Assembly (NCBI GenBank): GCA_029964075.1
Contig: CM057147.1
Coordinates: 16,017,513 to 16,081,512, forward strand
From: Patiria pectinifera
Lineage: Eukaryota; Echinodermata; Asteroidea; Valvatida; Asterinidae
Length of the DNA: 64,000 nt
Direction of reading: 5' to 3'
Shown here piece by piece: positions 23,947-48,200 of this stretch (the stretch's first letter is position 1; every line of letters starts with the position of its first letter). The notes beneath the pieces are model-generated. The model made no database searches. It worked only from the letters and a program-made list of their open reading frames with translations, and was not told the DNA's origin. Both the position numbers and the translations under genes were made by a program.

Positions 23947-25384
23947 TTGGGCCTTACTTAATCCAGAACCTTCCCAACTCCATCCAAATGCATCCCTCCA
24001 TTTTGGGGAGTTTAGTAGGCAAGTTATGAGTACCAAGTGAAGTCCATCAAAATCCAGTAGTAGTGGTCTTGTGGGGGGGGGGGGATTTCAGTGGATAATG
24101 CATTAGGTGAAGCAGGGTCAGTGATGGATTTGGCGGACTTGGTCCAATACTAGTTAGGGTTCAGGAATTCAAGCAAAATTTACGATGATTATTAATTGCC
24201 GAGGGAAATGGGTATTGAGTTACTAATAGGATTCTTAGTTACAATCAAATCAAATCATCATTGAAATGAGCAGGCGGGACCCAGCCGGGGTTTGAAAAAC
24301 AGGACACGTCACACGACACAACACGCACACACACGACCCGTGTGGTACGGTTTTCTTGAAAGCCACCGTAATCATCAATATTTCTCATAATTTAGTCACT
24401 TTTGCTCTGTTTCAAGTCGATCATTAGCTTCGTGAAATTTAGAGGGAAAATGGACCTTTTTTGTGATGCACTGGGGATACAATCATGATGATGCAGGGTC
24501 CTGTTTTTAGGGACCCTTACGATCTAGTTTCTGTAATGTAGTTTTAGCTCCAGCTCTATGTCAAATTCCTGATGTGATGAGCATGGTAAAGAAAAAATGT
24601 TGCAACCTGACGCCACTTTTTTCTTCATAGGCCTATATCATCTCAATGAAGGTCGGTCACTGCAAAAATGACGATAAGACATGAATCCGGGACTGAGACA
24701 CATTTCCAATTTTGTTTGGAAATACTTACAAATGTTCTTGACTCTCCATAGACTTTGTACACAGCCGCTGAAGTGGAGTCAGGTTGCAACATTTTTCCCC
24801 ATTGGAGCTGGAGTTACTCGCTAACTCAGTAACTGGCTTTATACGTAAAGCGTATGATTCCACCTGGTTTTGTTTATTAGGTTGAACCACCGCCATGGAC
24901 ATTGCCATTGGTGGCGCTATTTTCATGCCCAAAATGACCTACATTGTAATTTTTTGTGACCGCCTTTTTTGAAAAGGTTTGACATAGAGTATCACATAAA
25001 ATGTAGGCCTACAGGTATACTTTCGCTCAACTCCAAACATCAGTAAAAGAGAATTGCAGGGTGTAGTTGACCTTAGAAAGTTTGGTTTGTTATTAAATCA
25101 CATTGCTAAAAAATGTTGTGGATTCCCCAAACAGCGATGCCCTTATTTGTGTGTAAATTTCCCATATGTTTGTACACATAATCAACTGACGAGGTCACAT
25201 TTATTTCAGCCAAATCGAGCATCATTTTAGGCAAAAAAATCAACTTTAAAATTGCAATAATGTCAGAACTGCTTGCCCTATGAGTATGAGTATGACGTTA
25301 GGACTAGGAGACCATTTGTTCAATTGTGTTTTGAAAGCTCTTTATTCATCATGTTCATGTTATTGCCATCATCCATGTTAAGTT
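23947..25384. other. spacer with a loose inverted-repeat pair, no gene found
   Basis: TGTTGCAACCTGACGCCACT (about 24598) is mirrored by AGTGGAGTCAGGTTGCAACA (about 24772), and TAGCTCCAGCTC by GAGCTGGAG nearby. A decayed foldback element is likely. The minus-strand open frame over 24726-24932 lies inside this mirrored stretch and is not accepted as an exon. Confidence 0.45.
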
Positions 25385-25953
25385 AAGGCAGTGTATATTT
25401 TGCCGGAGACGGCAAACCTTTATTAAACGTTAGTTTGCCGGATATGCACTGAACATGCGCAGTTACTGTTTTTTTGTACTTAAACATTTTCCAGTGACAA
25501 GTTTTAGTCTGGCTCCATGCCAAAATTATCGTTGTTACCTCGTATTCACAAGATGGGATTCAGACCATTTTATAATTTCGGACTTTATTTCCCTTTTAAA
25601 AAAAAATCCTCCAGAGCCACAAATCTGAAAAAGAAAATGTAATACTCTGCAAAAAATGTTTGAGACATGTTAAAATAATAAAAGAAGAATATTCTTATTT
25701 ATTTGGGGATGAGAAAAAAAACTTTAAAATGTGGTGCGGTCGGAATCGAACGCGAGTCATCCCGCATACTAGAGCCTTTGCTTAACCATTACACCAAACG
25801 TGCTACACAACTTTTGGTGGGAATTTAATACATGTTATAATTCAGCCCTATCTTAAAGAGTACAGCGCCCTCTGTTGATATGGATTGCCGCCGGCAAACC
25901 TTTAGTAAACGTTAGTTTGCCGGCGTTACCTCCGGCAAAATATACACTACCTT
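25385..25953. mobile_element. MITE with nested terminal hairpins and an internal tRNA-like segment
   Basis: The left end AAGGCAGTGTATATTTTGCC and the inverse of the right end AAGGTAGTGTATATTTTGCC match over about 24 bp. Each end is followed by its own palindrome (GGCAAACCTTTATTAAACG against CGTTTAGTTTGCC-type words), so each terminus can also fold alone. The interior is AT-rich with a tRNA-like segment at 25738-25808. No transposase frame. Confidence 0.8.
25738..25808 (-). other. tRNA-like segment (probably SINE- or MITE-borne)
   Basis: The minus strand reads a box A-like TGGTGTAATGGTTA and, about 35 nt on, a box B-like GCGTTCGATTCC, as in tRNAs. The would-be acceptor arms do not pair, so a working tRNA gene is unlikely. 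Its position inside a MITE suggests a captured or inserted tRNA-derived fragment. Confidence 0.5.
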
Positions 25954-26177
25954 TCTATAAAGTAAATTCTACGACTATCAAATCAACTTTGAAATTTGAT
26001 GATTCTACCTATTTATATTTTTAATTATGCATATAAATGATGATGTTCAGTTGTACTTCTGTAGCCATAAAAAAAATGAATTTGTACCAATCCATGCGAC
26101 CTTCAGCATGTTCAGATCACCGCCGGGCCGGCCGCCGAATGTTTTAAAAAATATAAAAAATATAGAATTTCACCCAC

Positions 26178-26292
26178 CTTGTTCCGGGTCCGTGTATAGT
26201 GTGTGGCACTCTTTCAAGATCCTCTCGTTCACTGAAACACTAGCAGAATCCGTGGGATTTGCTGAACTTCTTTGCTTGACTTTACCCGACAT
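26178..26292 (-). CDS. first coding exon of an unidentified minus-strand gene
   Basis: On the minus strand, ACTACAAGGATGTCGGGTAA gives a start in good context. Thirty-eight codons follow, beginning MSGKVKQRSS and ending VNERILKECHTLYTDPEQ, then a consensus donor G|gtgggtg in phase 1. Composition is ordinary, codons are balanced, and the segment is not part of any repeat seen here. I do not recognise the family: the charged tail looks like the start of a helix. Later exons must lie to the left, within the repeat-filled 26 kb, and were not found apart from a weak candidate at 91-233. It lies head to head with ASL. Confidence 0.55.
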
Positions 26293-26701
26293 CCTTGTAG
26301 TTTTTTCACGCTGTTTCCTTCTTGCCTCGTCAACTGAAAATTGACAACGTCATTCACTTGTGCGCAAACGTCCTTCGACAGTTCGAGAAAATATAAACGT
26401 GTAATATCACACATGGCAATACGACAGACACCCAGACTTCTTTTCACTGACTCGCAACTTCGTTTAATTCAAGTTTGACGTTTCGCAAGGAACCATGCAT
26501 AAGGGGGGGGGGGGAGAATCGAGTGGACTCTGAACGGCAGAGGGCGGTAGTGAGAGCAGACGATTGTCGCGTCGTCTGCCATTTTCTGTCATCTGTGTGA
26601 ATCATTTTGCTGAAGTGACAGATTTTACCTAGATTGCACATTTTACATCGTCCTTTCTCCACTTTGGAACAGCTGGTATTGAGGGAACTGTTTGTACAGT
26701 C
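26293..26701. promoter_or_regulatory. likely bidirectional promoter between the minus-strand gene and ASL
   Basis: The two ATG codons (26292 minus, 26702 plus) are 409 bp apart. The interval is richer in CpG than its surroundings (gattgtcgcgtcgtctgcc) and has a YY1-like GCCATTTTC at about 26577, but no clear TATA box. These are features of housekeeping divergent promoters. A 12-nt G run sits at about 26502. The promoter call is an inference. Confidence 0.45.
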
Positions 26702-38834
<12,133 letters not shown>

Positions 38835-39500
38835 AGCCAATAATCAGCCAATGAGAATCCATGTTCTTGGACAATACCGGTAGGGCAGGGTAGCACAAAG
38901 GATTGATGTTAGGATTTTAAAAAGTACCTTTTTCAGTTTTATAAAATATAGCTGACTTAGGTGTCAGAATTGCATGAATTTAAACTGAAGGTGCTTTTAA
39001 AACCAGTATTTCCCAAGTAAAAATGTGTACACAATGTGACACAGATTCTTGAACACCTTGAAATTATAAACTGAAATTTTAAAGAACTTTAAAGTACCGG
39101 TAGTCTTCCCGAAAAAAAAAATGTCTAAAAATGTTCATCCTTTAATAGATTGTTTTTACAATCTTATTTCAAGGGCTGCATCACTTGATTTCCACATGTC
39201 TTACATGTACATGTACATCTGATTTGTTATCTCTTTGTATTTTCTGCACCGAATTTTGAGCCAAACTGTCAACAAGACTGCGGCAAAAAGGCCATGGGAA
39301 AATTTAATGTCAGATATCAGGTCCCATGCTGTACTCACATGGTGATCCTAGACCACATGAAGAATTTTTTGAAAAGAAACTTGTGTGACTGCATGGAATG
39401 ACAACTAGCACTTTGACAGCTCAATTTTTGAGGATCACAATTTTGTGCCCTGAAATTCCTTCGCGCAAAGTTAATAAACAAAGATTCAAGGTATAGTTGT
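38835..39500 (+). other. ASL: ASL 3' untranslated region with candidate poly(A) signal
   Basis: AT-rich sequence follows the TAG stop. The first clear AATAAA is at 39473-39478 (gttaataaacaaag). A later AATAAA at 40590-40595 would give a longer 3' UTR that crosses a MITE. Confidence 0.5.
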
Positions 39501-40138
39501 GTGAATGTTCATATCCTACTTTTTAACAATCATTCCGACTGTTATCATTTGATGGTAATCACATTTTCAAGCCCAAATGGGTATGATTTAATAATAGAAG
39601 CAATAACAAGTATTTAAAAAAAAAATTTTGCTGGACTGATTAGAATGAGGCTTTGCGGGTATAATGTCACAATTTATTCCCCTTTTAGAAAGGGTGTTTA
39701 TTATGTGGTTGTGGTAATGAGTAACGTGTGAGCAATCCTATCATGTGAAAATCCCTTTAGAAAGGGTTTGTTCATTGTGTGGTTGTGGTTAATTGTTTTA
39801 ACTAACATGATTATATGTGGTACATAGGTGCTTGCTAAAGTCAAGATATAAGTATATGTATTTTTCATTGATTATGATGTTCTTAGATATGAGATGCTTG
39901 TGTATTTTGGTCGTGAACACAGGACTGGAATAGTGTAACTAAAGTGGGGGGGATAATGGGGGCATGCCCCTCCCCACTCTGGGCTTGTGTTGCACCGCCT
40001 TGTTAATGTTATGGCGGGGATAGCAGTGATTTATGAAATGTATTATTAATGAGTTCTTTGGTGATGTCTCTGTATCTCCATGACGGAACTTCTTTGCCAT
40101 TTCAAGTTCAGAGGGTGGAAATTATATTTGTAAAGTTC

Positions 40139-40398
40139 AGTTAGGGCCCGTCTCAATTCACATCCGGGACGAGTTCCGAACAGGTTGCTGACATTGTATC
40201 GGGTATAAGTTGCAGGATTCTGAACCACTTCCCCCCAATTTTCTCGCAATGAAGTTATCAGTATTGGTGAGTCAAGCAGTTGCTCATGAAAGTTTCCCCG
40301 GAACATGTCCGGGACAAAATGCAGAGCTTCTTCTGGACAACGTGAATGATCCTACCAGAACTCATCCCGGAATTTGAGCCGAGACGGGGCCCTAAAAA
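40139..40398. mobile_element. MITE with TTAGGGCCCGTCTC ends
   Basis: The left end TTAGGGCCCGTCTCAATTCA and the inverse right end TTAGGGCCCCGTCTCGGCTC share TTAGGGCCC(C)GTCTC. Inner words (CCGGGACGAGTTCC against CCGGGATGAGTTCT) are also inverted. About 260 bp, non-coding, lying between the convergent 3' ends of ASL and ZCCHC8. Confidence 0.8.
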
Positions 40399-41230
40399 TA
40401 ATCAGGGAAGAAATATCAGAAATATCAGGAAGTTGTAATTATGAGTATTCTTATAAAGCAGACTGTTCAAAAATTATGTATTTGTACTGAGTATTCACGT
40501 AGTGGAATTATGGTCTTTTCAGTGCGAGCAATGGCTGTTGTTATTAGACATGGCCTTGGCATGCTTTCAATTATTACGGAAGTAACATGAATAAAATGAC
40601 ACGGACTAACAAAATTTGGATTAATCCTTTCTTCAAAATTCATTGCTCGAGCTTTCTGAACAGTCCTAAAAAAGTCTACAAATATACACAGTCAAGATAA
40701 TGTTACAAGTTTGAAAAAACAGTTTGAGATACAGCAATAAAAAAATTGTGGGGGGGAGTAATTTTTTACCCTTTTTCTAGGCATGGTTGGAACAATCCAT
40801 TGGTATAATGGGGACAGATATAGCAAAAACAAGAAAATAATAAAAAAATATTTGGAAAACGCTTAAAAAAGGGCAGAAAAACAAGAATTGGCATCTGTCT
40901 CTATACAAATTTCACTATGGAAAAAATGATGAATTTTGTCAACGGTGTGACCATAACTTCACATGGCAAAGCCAAAGTTTGGTCCACAGAATAAAACCTT
41001 TTGCTTTAAGACAGTAAAAAAAAAATTGTGTTAAACAAATACCACTACAGACATGCTGATGTCACCAAAACAATCCAATTGAAATACATAAGCTCTCCAC
41101 GACAGAAGTACACAGGGACAAACAAAGGTACACATGATTGCAACTGAAGGACTATTTTTATTAGCAATTTGAACATTGCTCTTTCTTGGGCTTGCCTTGT
41201 GCCTTTGGATTTTCTTTTTAAGACAGGTCC
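40399..41230. other. intergenic spacer between convergent genes
   Basis: AT-rich. On the minus strand, AATAAA at about 41157-41162 is the first candidate ZCCHC8 poly(A) signal; if used, the whole of element C copy 4 would be inside the ZCCHC8 3' UTR. No other gene seen. Confidence 0.4.
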
Positions 41231-42153
41231 TTAAAGCTACAGTCCATCATTTGCAGCTATCCAAAAAGTAACCGACGTAATTATTGTTGAAAAACATACT
41301 TGGTTGAAAGATAGGGGACTTAACTCCCTGTGAAATTATTCTTTCTGGCATGCTGTCATTTTGAAGAAATCAACTAAAGAAGGTCTTTCCAATGATGCGT
41401 CTTGGGAATTTCCTTTAGTAGTTCATTTTTTGTATTCATACACGCGCACGGTTGCTATAATTTGTCAGATCAGTGCAAAGCGCAAAGCTGCAATCGGCTC
41501 AGTGAGAATGTTCCTCGGACACTGAATTCAGGCCCAATTCGGGCGATTCACAATGCAGTGCGCCACCAAGAATTTGCCACGGAGAGTTCATTTTTCCCAG
41601 TGCATCATGGGAAATGGTCAACAAATTCGCAGCGCGGGACATTTGAAACTGTTAGGTTTTCCGGTCAGCAGTTTCGTAAGCGTATGATTCCAGTATATGC
41701 TTGCCCTTTTCTTTTCTTTAATGATTTTTTTGTAAGGTGGCAGAACGCAATGCCGAAGTCTATAACATATTTAATATTTCAGGTCCATCCAGTCAGTAAG
41801 CAGTTTGCAGCAGTCTTACTTTTTTTCAAGTCTATAACAAATTAGCTCAAGTTGTCTACTGATGCTCATTCAAATGGGCCATGTTTTGTCGTTCTTAAAT
41901 TTGAAAAATGGACTCTCCATGGCAAAATCTTGGTGGCGCTATGCATTGTGAATCGCCCGAATTCGAACATGATTCAGCAACTTTTGATTTGAAATCAAGA
42001 TCCAAGAATGTTGTTTTTCTCGAAATATACAGCTGAAGCTGAGCTGAAACTTAATCAGGTTAGTTGTTCAGCACCCTTCTTTGGATTTTGAGCACCTTTG
42101 TGATTTCAAACAAACAAAATGCACAAATTACAAATGATGGACTGTACCTTTAA
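41231..42153 (+). mobile_element. element C copy 4, interrupted by a second MITE
   Basis: TTAAAGCTACAGTCCATCAT at the left and the inverse TTAAAGGTACAGTCCATCAT at the right are the best terminal inverted repeats of the family. The interior order is as in copies 1 and 2, apart from a 420-bp insertion at 41540-41959. It starts 72 bp downstream of the ZCCHC8 stop codon. Confidence 0.9.
41540..41959. mobile_element. 420-bp MITE nested in element C copy 4
   Basis: The left end CGGGCGATTCACAATGCAGT and inverse right end CGGGCGATTCACAATGCATA continue together through GCGCCACCAAGA and TTTGCCAYGGAGAGT, a terminal inverted repeat of about 47 bp. AATT flanks both sides (41536-41539, 41960-41963), and the uninterrupted copy at about 10684 has a single cccaattcaaaac. 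So a 4-bp AATT target duplication is likely. The 147-codon frame across it is not a gene. Confidence 0.88.
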
Positions 42154-42225
42154 AAAAACGGTTTCATGATCAAGTCTTTGGGAGAGGATCTCTACTGTTC
42201 ATTACATCCCATGCACGGGTCTGCC

Positions 42226-45200
42226 TCAGCTTGAAGGCTTGTCTTTTTTCCTCTTGAAGATGCTCATGATTCGCCTCAGCATCCCCGTCGATTCAGACAT
42301 GTTCTCGTTCTCGTGGGGAGAGATCCCCACGGCAAACTTGCTGATATGTGGCACCCCGGATCGGTTGGGGGTCGCGTCCAGGCTGCTGTCGGCTATTTCT
42401 CCCGGCTCCAAACCGCCGTCGGCCGTTTCTCCTGGCTCCAGATCATCGCTGCTTCCTGCTGCTTCAGAAGTCGGCTGCTCTGCGCTTGCATTCACCGCTT
42501 CACCTGCGGTGTCGTCAGATGTCTTTACGTCGTTTTCTTTCTCAGTTGGTACCGGTAGGTGACCTTGTTCGTCATCTTCAAGTGTTCTTGGCTCACTTTC
42601 CTCCGTGATTTTCAACACATTGGGGACATCATCATTTATTTGAACAGCTCCTTCTGGGGTTTCATCGACATCGTCATCTGACACGGACTCCACGATGAAC
42701 TCCTCCCCGTCCACCACAAACCGGTCGCTGGCGTCGGTGTCAGACGGCACGCTGCTTCCGTCGTCGGCCGCTGCCTGCATCAGGGCCTCACGCAGCCGGC
42801 TCTGCATGAGCTGAAGGTCGTCTATAGAGGGCGACATTGATCGCGGCGTGGACGAGGACTGGCTTGGGCTGTCCACAGGGGGAAACTCGCTCGGTGTGTC
42901 TGCGGATGTCAACCTTGGCGTGTTACCGGGTGTGGCTGGGGGAGTGGAGGTTGGCAAAGGGGGCGGAGTCTCAGGTATTGGAGTGGGGGGTAACGGGGGC
43001 TTGAAGGCTGAAGTACCTTCGAGGGAACCACCATTCCTGGCATCTGATATTGAGAAAATATATCTCGGTCAAAATAGAAAAACACTATTCTTCAGAAGGG
43101 ATATCAGGTGTCAAGGAATTACCCTTCCATGCAAAAATACCTCCGTTTCAGAGTAGCCGTAGTCGTAACTCGAATTGTTCCCACGATATTAGCAACTGGA
43201 AAAATCGTCACCGAAAACTTCACTAGAAACAATTGCAAATGCGAATGCAAACGGGGTAATTTGAAACAGATGTGGTCAGTACTTGAAGTGAGTGTTAAAG
43301 TTATTATGAAATGCATGTACATTACTGTATATCCTGTAAAATCATGGCACCTTGTGTGCTGTCGTTTTGAACAAGAGTAGTAGTTTTGTATCAATGTCCA
43401 ACGCTGGTCGGCCAGCATTGGAAAAAAAACTGGCTTTTTTTCAAATACTGCCCCCAATTTACCATATTTAGTTAGATCACATTTTTTTGCAATCGATTAC
43501 ACACCTATGAACGGGTACAAGCCAGCTAGACTGGTTCCCTGACCTTACAATTCCCTGATGTCTATTAATTGCTCTGTTTCATCTTGGGGTCAGGGAACCA
43601 AACTACAGGAACACGATTAGCTCGGCGGTCGAGTGGTAAGACATCTGCACTTGAAAACAGGAGATCGTGGGTTGAAGTCCCACCCGAGTGATTTTTCCAA
43701 CTTTCACTCGGGAGGTAACACACCGAGTATACAGTGTTTATACGTCGGTGAAGGGCAAAACCTAATTTGGTTTACATCAACCCGACGCAAAAATCCCATC
43801 TTACGAAAAGCTCACACTTTTTGTATATTGACTGCGAAGTCTATACTAGCCTGCCTTACTTCATAAAGCTCAGCCTTTGCATATTCGGGATCCAACACTT
43901 GGGGCCTTTTTGGGGTTAATGAATAAAGTACCGATACCTGGTGTTTCCAAGTCCATGTCAATGTCCTCTCTGTCCGATCGTGGTCGCTTCTTGCTGGGGT
44001 CTTCCGCAAAGTCCTTGCCTCTCCTCTTGCGCCCGTTGTCAGATGACTCCGCCCTGGGCGGAGTCATGAACATTTGGTAGGCGTCTTTGCTGTGGGCAGG
44101 GTGCATTGGGGGCACGCCGTGGGGCTGTGGGGAGGGGGGGGGGAACATGCAGACAGAATTAAGAACTCGTCATCTCTGTGATTTAAACTTGGTGGGTTGC
44201 AATATAAAATGGAATAATTAAAAAAGCAAAAACTCAACAGGATTAAAGATATAAGATTTGAGGCTTTACATGGTGGGGTATCAGTATCGTTTCGGTTTGC
44301 GGTAACACCATGTGGTAATAACTACTGCTTAGAAGATATTAGTTCTGAGAAGAACTTGTCCTGCTTATTATCAACTTTGCTAAGTAGTTTTTTGTTCTGT
44401 TTAGAACAGTCCTGCTGTAAGTTCTAAAAGAACTTGTCTTTGGTCTCAACGTTTCGACTAGCCTGCTCTAGTCATCGTTAGGAGACTGAAGACAGTTGGA
44501 GATGCTACTCCTTAAGTAGGATTTGTTAGGATTAGGAGTGCTTGCTGGGCATGCCCTGCTCGCTCGGGTGTGTCAGTTGGTTGTGAGCCATGGGCATTGT
44601 GTTGGATTAAAGATATGGGCCTTATTCACGTGTTGGCCATTTTTGATGAGTTCCCTGAATGTTTTTTCATTAATTGTTAACTGTTGAATGGGATGGCGCC
44701 AGACTATTTATTGCAGGCACAATGCAGCCTTATTTAACTGTCATTTTTTTTTTAATCTGGCTTTAAACATTAGGGAATGTTTAATTCCACATTTTTAATT
44801 ATTCATTGAAGCAGACTGGAATTTAATATAAATCAACTTGCTTTCATTTCGCTGCGCAAGTTCCCAAAATAAGATTTTACCTAACTTTCAATTCAATATG
44901 GCCGACTCGTGAGTAAGGCCCATAACCCGTGCTCTTCAAAACATGGAATTTTTTTCCGCCTATCAAATTGTATGCACATGCTCTGCAATACATGCACACA
45001 CATGTACACGCAATACGCGTGTTGTACAGTGTACATACAGTGTGTGCGCATTGTTATACGGCACTGAAGTGGAACGCGCGCTGAAGTGTACCTTGTCGGG
45101 CATCTGGAAAGACGTAAACTAAGTGATTTTTGTTACCTTTTTTTTTTAAGATACCGACTTAAAGCAATTCCGACTTGAGTCAAGTCTAGAGGATGATAGG

Positions 45201-48200
45201 CTTTCCCTTGAGCCCAGCAAAAACAAATTCCTAGAAAAATTCCTACAAATGACAACACAAAGCCCAACCTTCAAAGGAAACGGGACACAAAGGTGTATTT
45301 TAAGGATTGCAAAAAATTATATTACATGGGCTATTCAAAATGTTTACTTGGGCCCATTTAAACCATGGTATAAGACTAATGGGCCTTATTCACGAGTCGG
45401 CCATATTGAATTGAAAGTTAGGTAAAATCTTGAATTTTGGAACTTGCGAAGAGAAACGAAAGCAAGTTAATTTATAATAAATGCCAGTCTGCTTCAAGGA
45501 ATAATTTAAAATTTGTATTATTAAACATTCCCTGATGTTTAAAGCCATATTTTAAAAAAATGACAGTAAAATAAGACTGCATTGTGCCTGCATAAGAAGT
45601 CTGGCACCATCCTATTCAACAGTTAACAATTAATGAAATACGTTCAGGGAGCTCGACAAAAATGGTCAACTCGTGAATAAGGCCTATGGTACATGTTATG
45701 GTCCCAGTTGTACATACGTCTCTGACGCCTTCTGGTAGTGCTACATTGAAGCCTGGGTATTCAATCAGCTTGGAAGGATCGTAACTCGGCCGGGCGTCAG
45801 TCTCACCCGATTCGATCTGTCCAGGTTCATCTCCATCTTTAGAATGAAAAATCAATTATTTTCGACTTGCAATTTGTTTTGATATTTTTACAAAACTACA
45901 TTCTACCATGAAAGGAACAACGATTAAAAACAAAAACAAGAACACTACATCGTTTGGACCGTCGGCACAATTTTTCTAGGAAACTTTTCAAATCTGGGCA
46001 ATTCCAGCGTGATGGACATTATAAATCTTGTACTTTAAGAGCTCAGTGAATAAACCTCAGAAAGGGGTTTTCAAGTCTTATGCGTCCATCATCTAGTAAT
46101 GGTCAAGAAGATTAAAGACTACGAGTTTTGGATGATTTCTATGAGTCGTTATTTTGGGTTCTGTCATGAACATAACATGAATATTTTCTTTCATAATGCT
46201 GGAGTATCCCGTCTGCTCTTACCTTTCATGTCATACACCGTTAGTCCAGACTTCAGCACCTCGGCATGTTTGAGGTAGCCAGGTGGGTAACCTAGCACCC
46301 GCATCTGGTAGATGTAAGGAGGAATGCTGTCCTGGTCCAGGCCCAAGGCTTCTCGAAGATTGTCACTTTGTAGTAGAGGGGGTCGGAGGAGACAAATGGA
46401 AATAATCTCACTCACAATTGTTCAACACAAAGTTTAAAAAAGTTCTGCAAATCATCTTTAAACAATTCACACCCATCCCTATGTGATTGATTTTTCATTG
46501 TGCTGACAGAACACTTACCTTTTTTGTGATCTGTGGACAAACTTTAAAACCGCGTTTGTGTTAAAATTCCGTAACTTGAGTACATGAGTGATTTGAATGA
46601 TTCTTGTACTAAAAGAAAGCTTATGAATTGGGCTTTCATAACCGAGATTTTGAAAGTGCTACATGCAGAACTTCACTAAAACAATGGCCCCGACATTTGG
46701 GTTTCGTTTTTTTTACTCACCCTGTATTGACATTCTTCTGTTTTACCAGTTAAACCCTCCTGCCCCACTGCCCCACCCCTTGGTTTAGTCCACTAGGCCA
46801 TCAGCCTGGGGGTTTGGTCAGTATCAAATCAGGGCATAAATGATTATAGTGCGCATGCGCAAAGTAAACCGCCCCTAGAGTGGTTACAAGTACTTGATGG
46901 ACATTTTTTTTAAACAGGGTGACACCACCCAAAAAGCTGCCACCGCTGCAATGCTATCACATATTTTCCAACTCTGGATGTGTATCCCTTGCCAAAAATT
47001 GCTACATGTATGACGATAAGTCCCCTCATTTGATACTGGCGGCCAAAATTTTGGACCGAGGCTGATGGCCTTCACTGGGTAGGGAGTGCCTCACCTGATC
47101 TGACCCGGTTTGAAATGGTTGAATCGATGGTCCCGGCCTCCCTCCTCACCATCGTGATGGTATCGCTGTTGCAGCGAGAGGTTCACAGGGCCCTTATCCA
47201 TAAACTCTTTCCTGGCCATGCTGATCTTGGAAGGATCTCTCGGCTGATTCAATGATCCAACAAAAAAACAAAAATACAAAACATTACAAAAACTAGAAAT
47301 CACTCAGAGAGTGCACACCTCCGCCAAGGCTTAATAATTCCATGCCATATTGTCAGTACACCCAAAAGAAATACTCGCATAATTGGTGAAGAATCCTTTT
47401 AATAAACAATCCTGGATCCAGACCCAGGTCCGGATCACTTCCAAAATCGAATTGATTTGTACTTGTACCAAGGACCACCCCTAAAAAGATGTTCATGCAA
47501 ATCCGTCCATAACTTTTTGAGTTATCTTGTTAAACAGACAAACCAACCAACCAAACAACAAACATAACCTCCTTGGCGGAGGAAACAAGACTAGTTTCCC
47601 CCCTTATTAGGAGGCATATCAAGAGTAGCATTTTCACGATCATAACAAGAAGCTTGTTTAGATTTTGTTTACTGGTTGAGCCTTTTCACAACATCGCTTC
47701 TACTAATAAAGGGCCCGTGCAATGTAATTTTTTAATGCAATCCTTGAAAATGGACCTTTTGTGTCCCCTTTAATTTTATTTTCAATATTTGCTGTGCCAT
47801 TTTAAATGGTATTTTGGGGCCTTTTGGGTTTTTATGCTTATGGAAATTCCATATTCATGAGCAAAACTGTGATGTCATTCTGAGCACAAACCTCAATGTT
47901 ACAGCTATTTCAGCACAAAAAGTTGCTAGAATTGTGGATATTTTGCTGTCGTATATTTCCTTTTCTTAAGTGATTCGTTGTTGTGTCAGTACAAGGCAGT
48001 AAGCCAATGAGCAACCCTTTCTCACAAATGTTTCCAATGAGCAAATTTTGGGTTCACAATTTGAACAGAAAAGCCCTAAACTGAACAGTCTTCCAGGAAT
48101 GACAACACAGCAACGGTACATTGCAAGTTAAAGCACAAAGACTATGAGGGTTTTGAGCAAAAGTGACTACATTTAGAGAGATGAAATATCTGGACTATTC

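Noticed and set aside
24726-24932. Minus-strand 68-codon frame followed by a donor-like gtaagt as an exon of the unknown gene
   Set aside because: It lies within a mirrored (foldback-like) repeat and no matching acceptor or homologous domain could be found.
25738-25808. A functional tRNA gene
   Set aside because: Box A and box B words are present, but the acceptor arms do not pair and the segment is inside a MITE.
41402-41845. 147-codon plus-strand frame
   Set aside because: It spans the junction of element C and the nested MITE; no domain, and the frame is absent from other element C copies.
42239-42608. Plus-strand frames of 81-107 codons
   Set aside because: They are opposite-strand shadows of the last ZCCHC8 exon, whose product and splice phase are clear.
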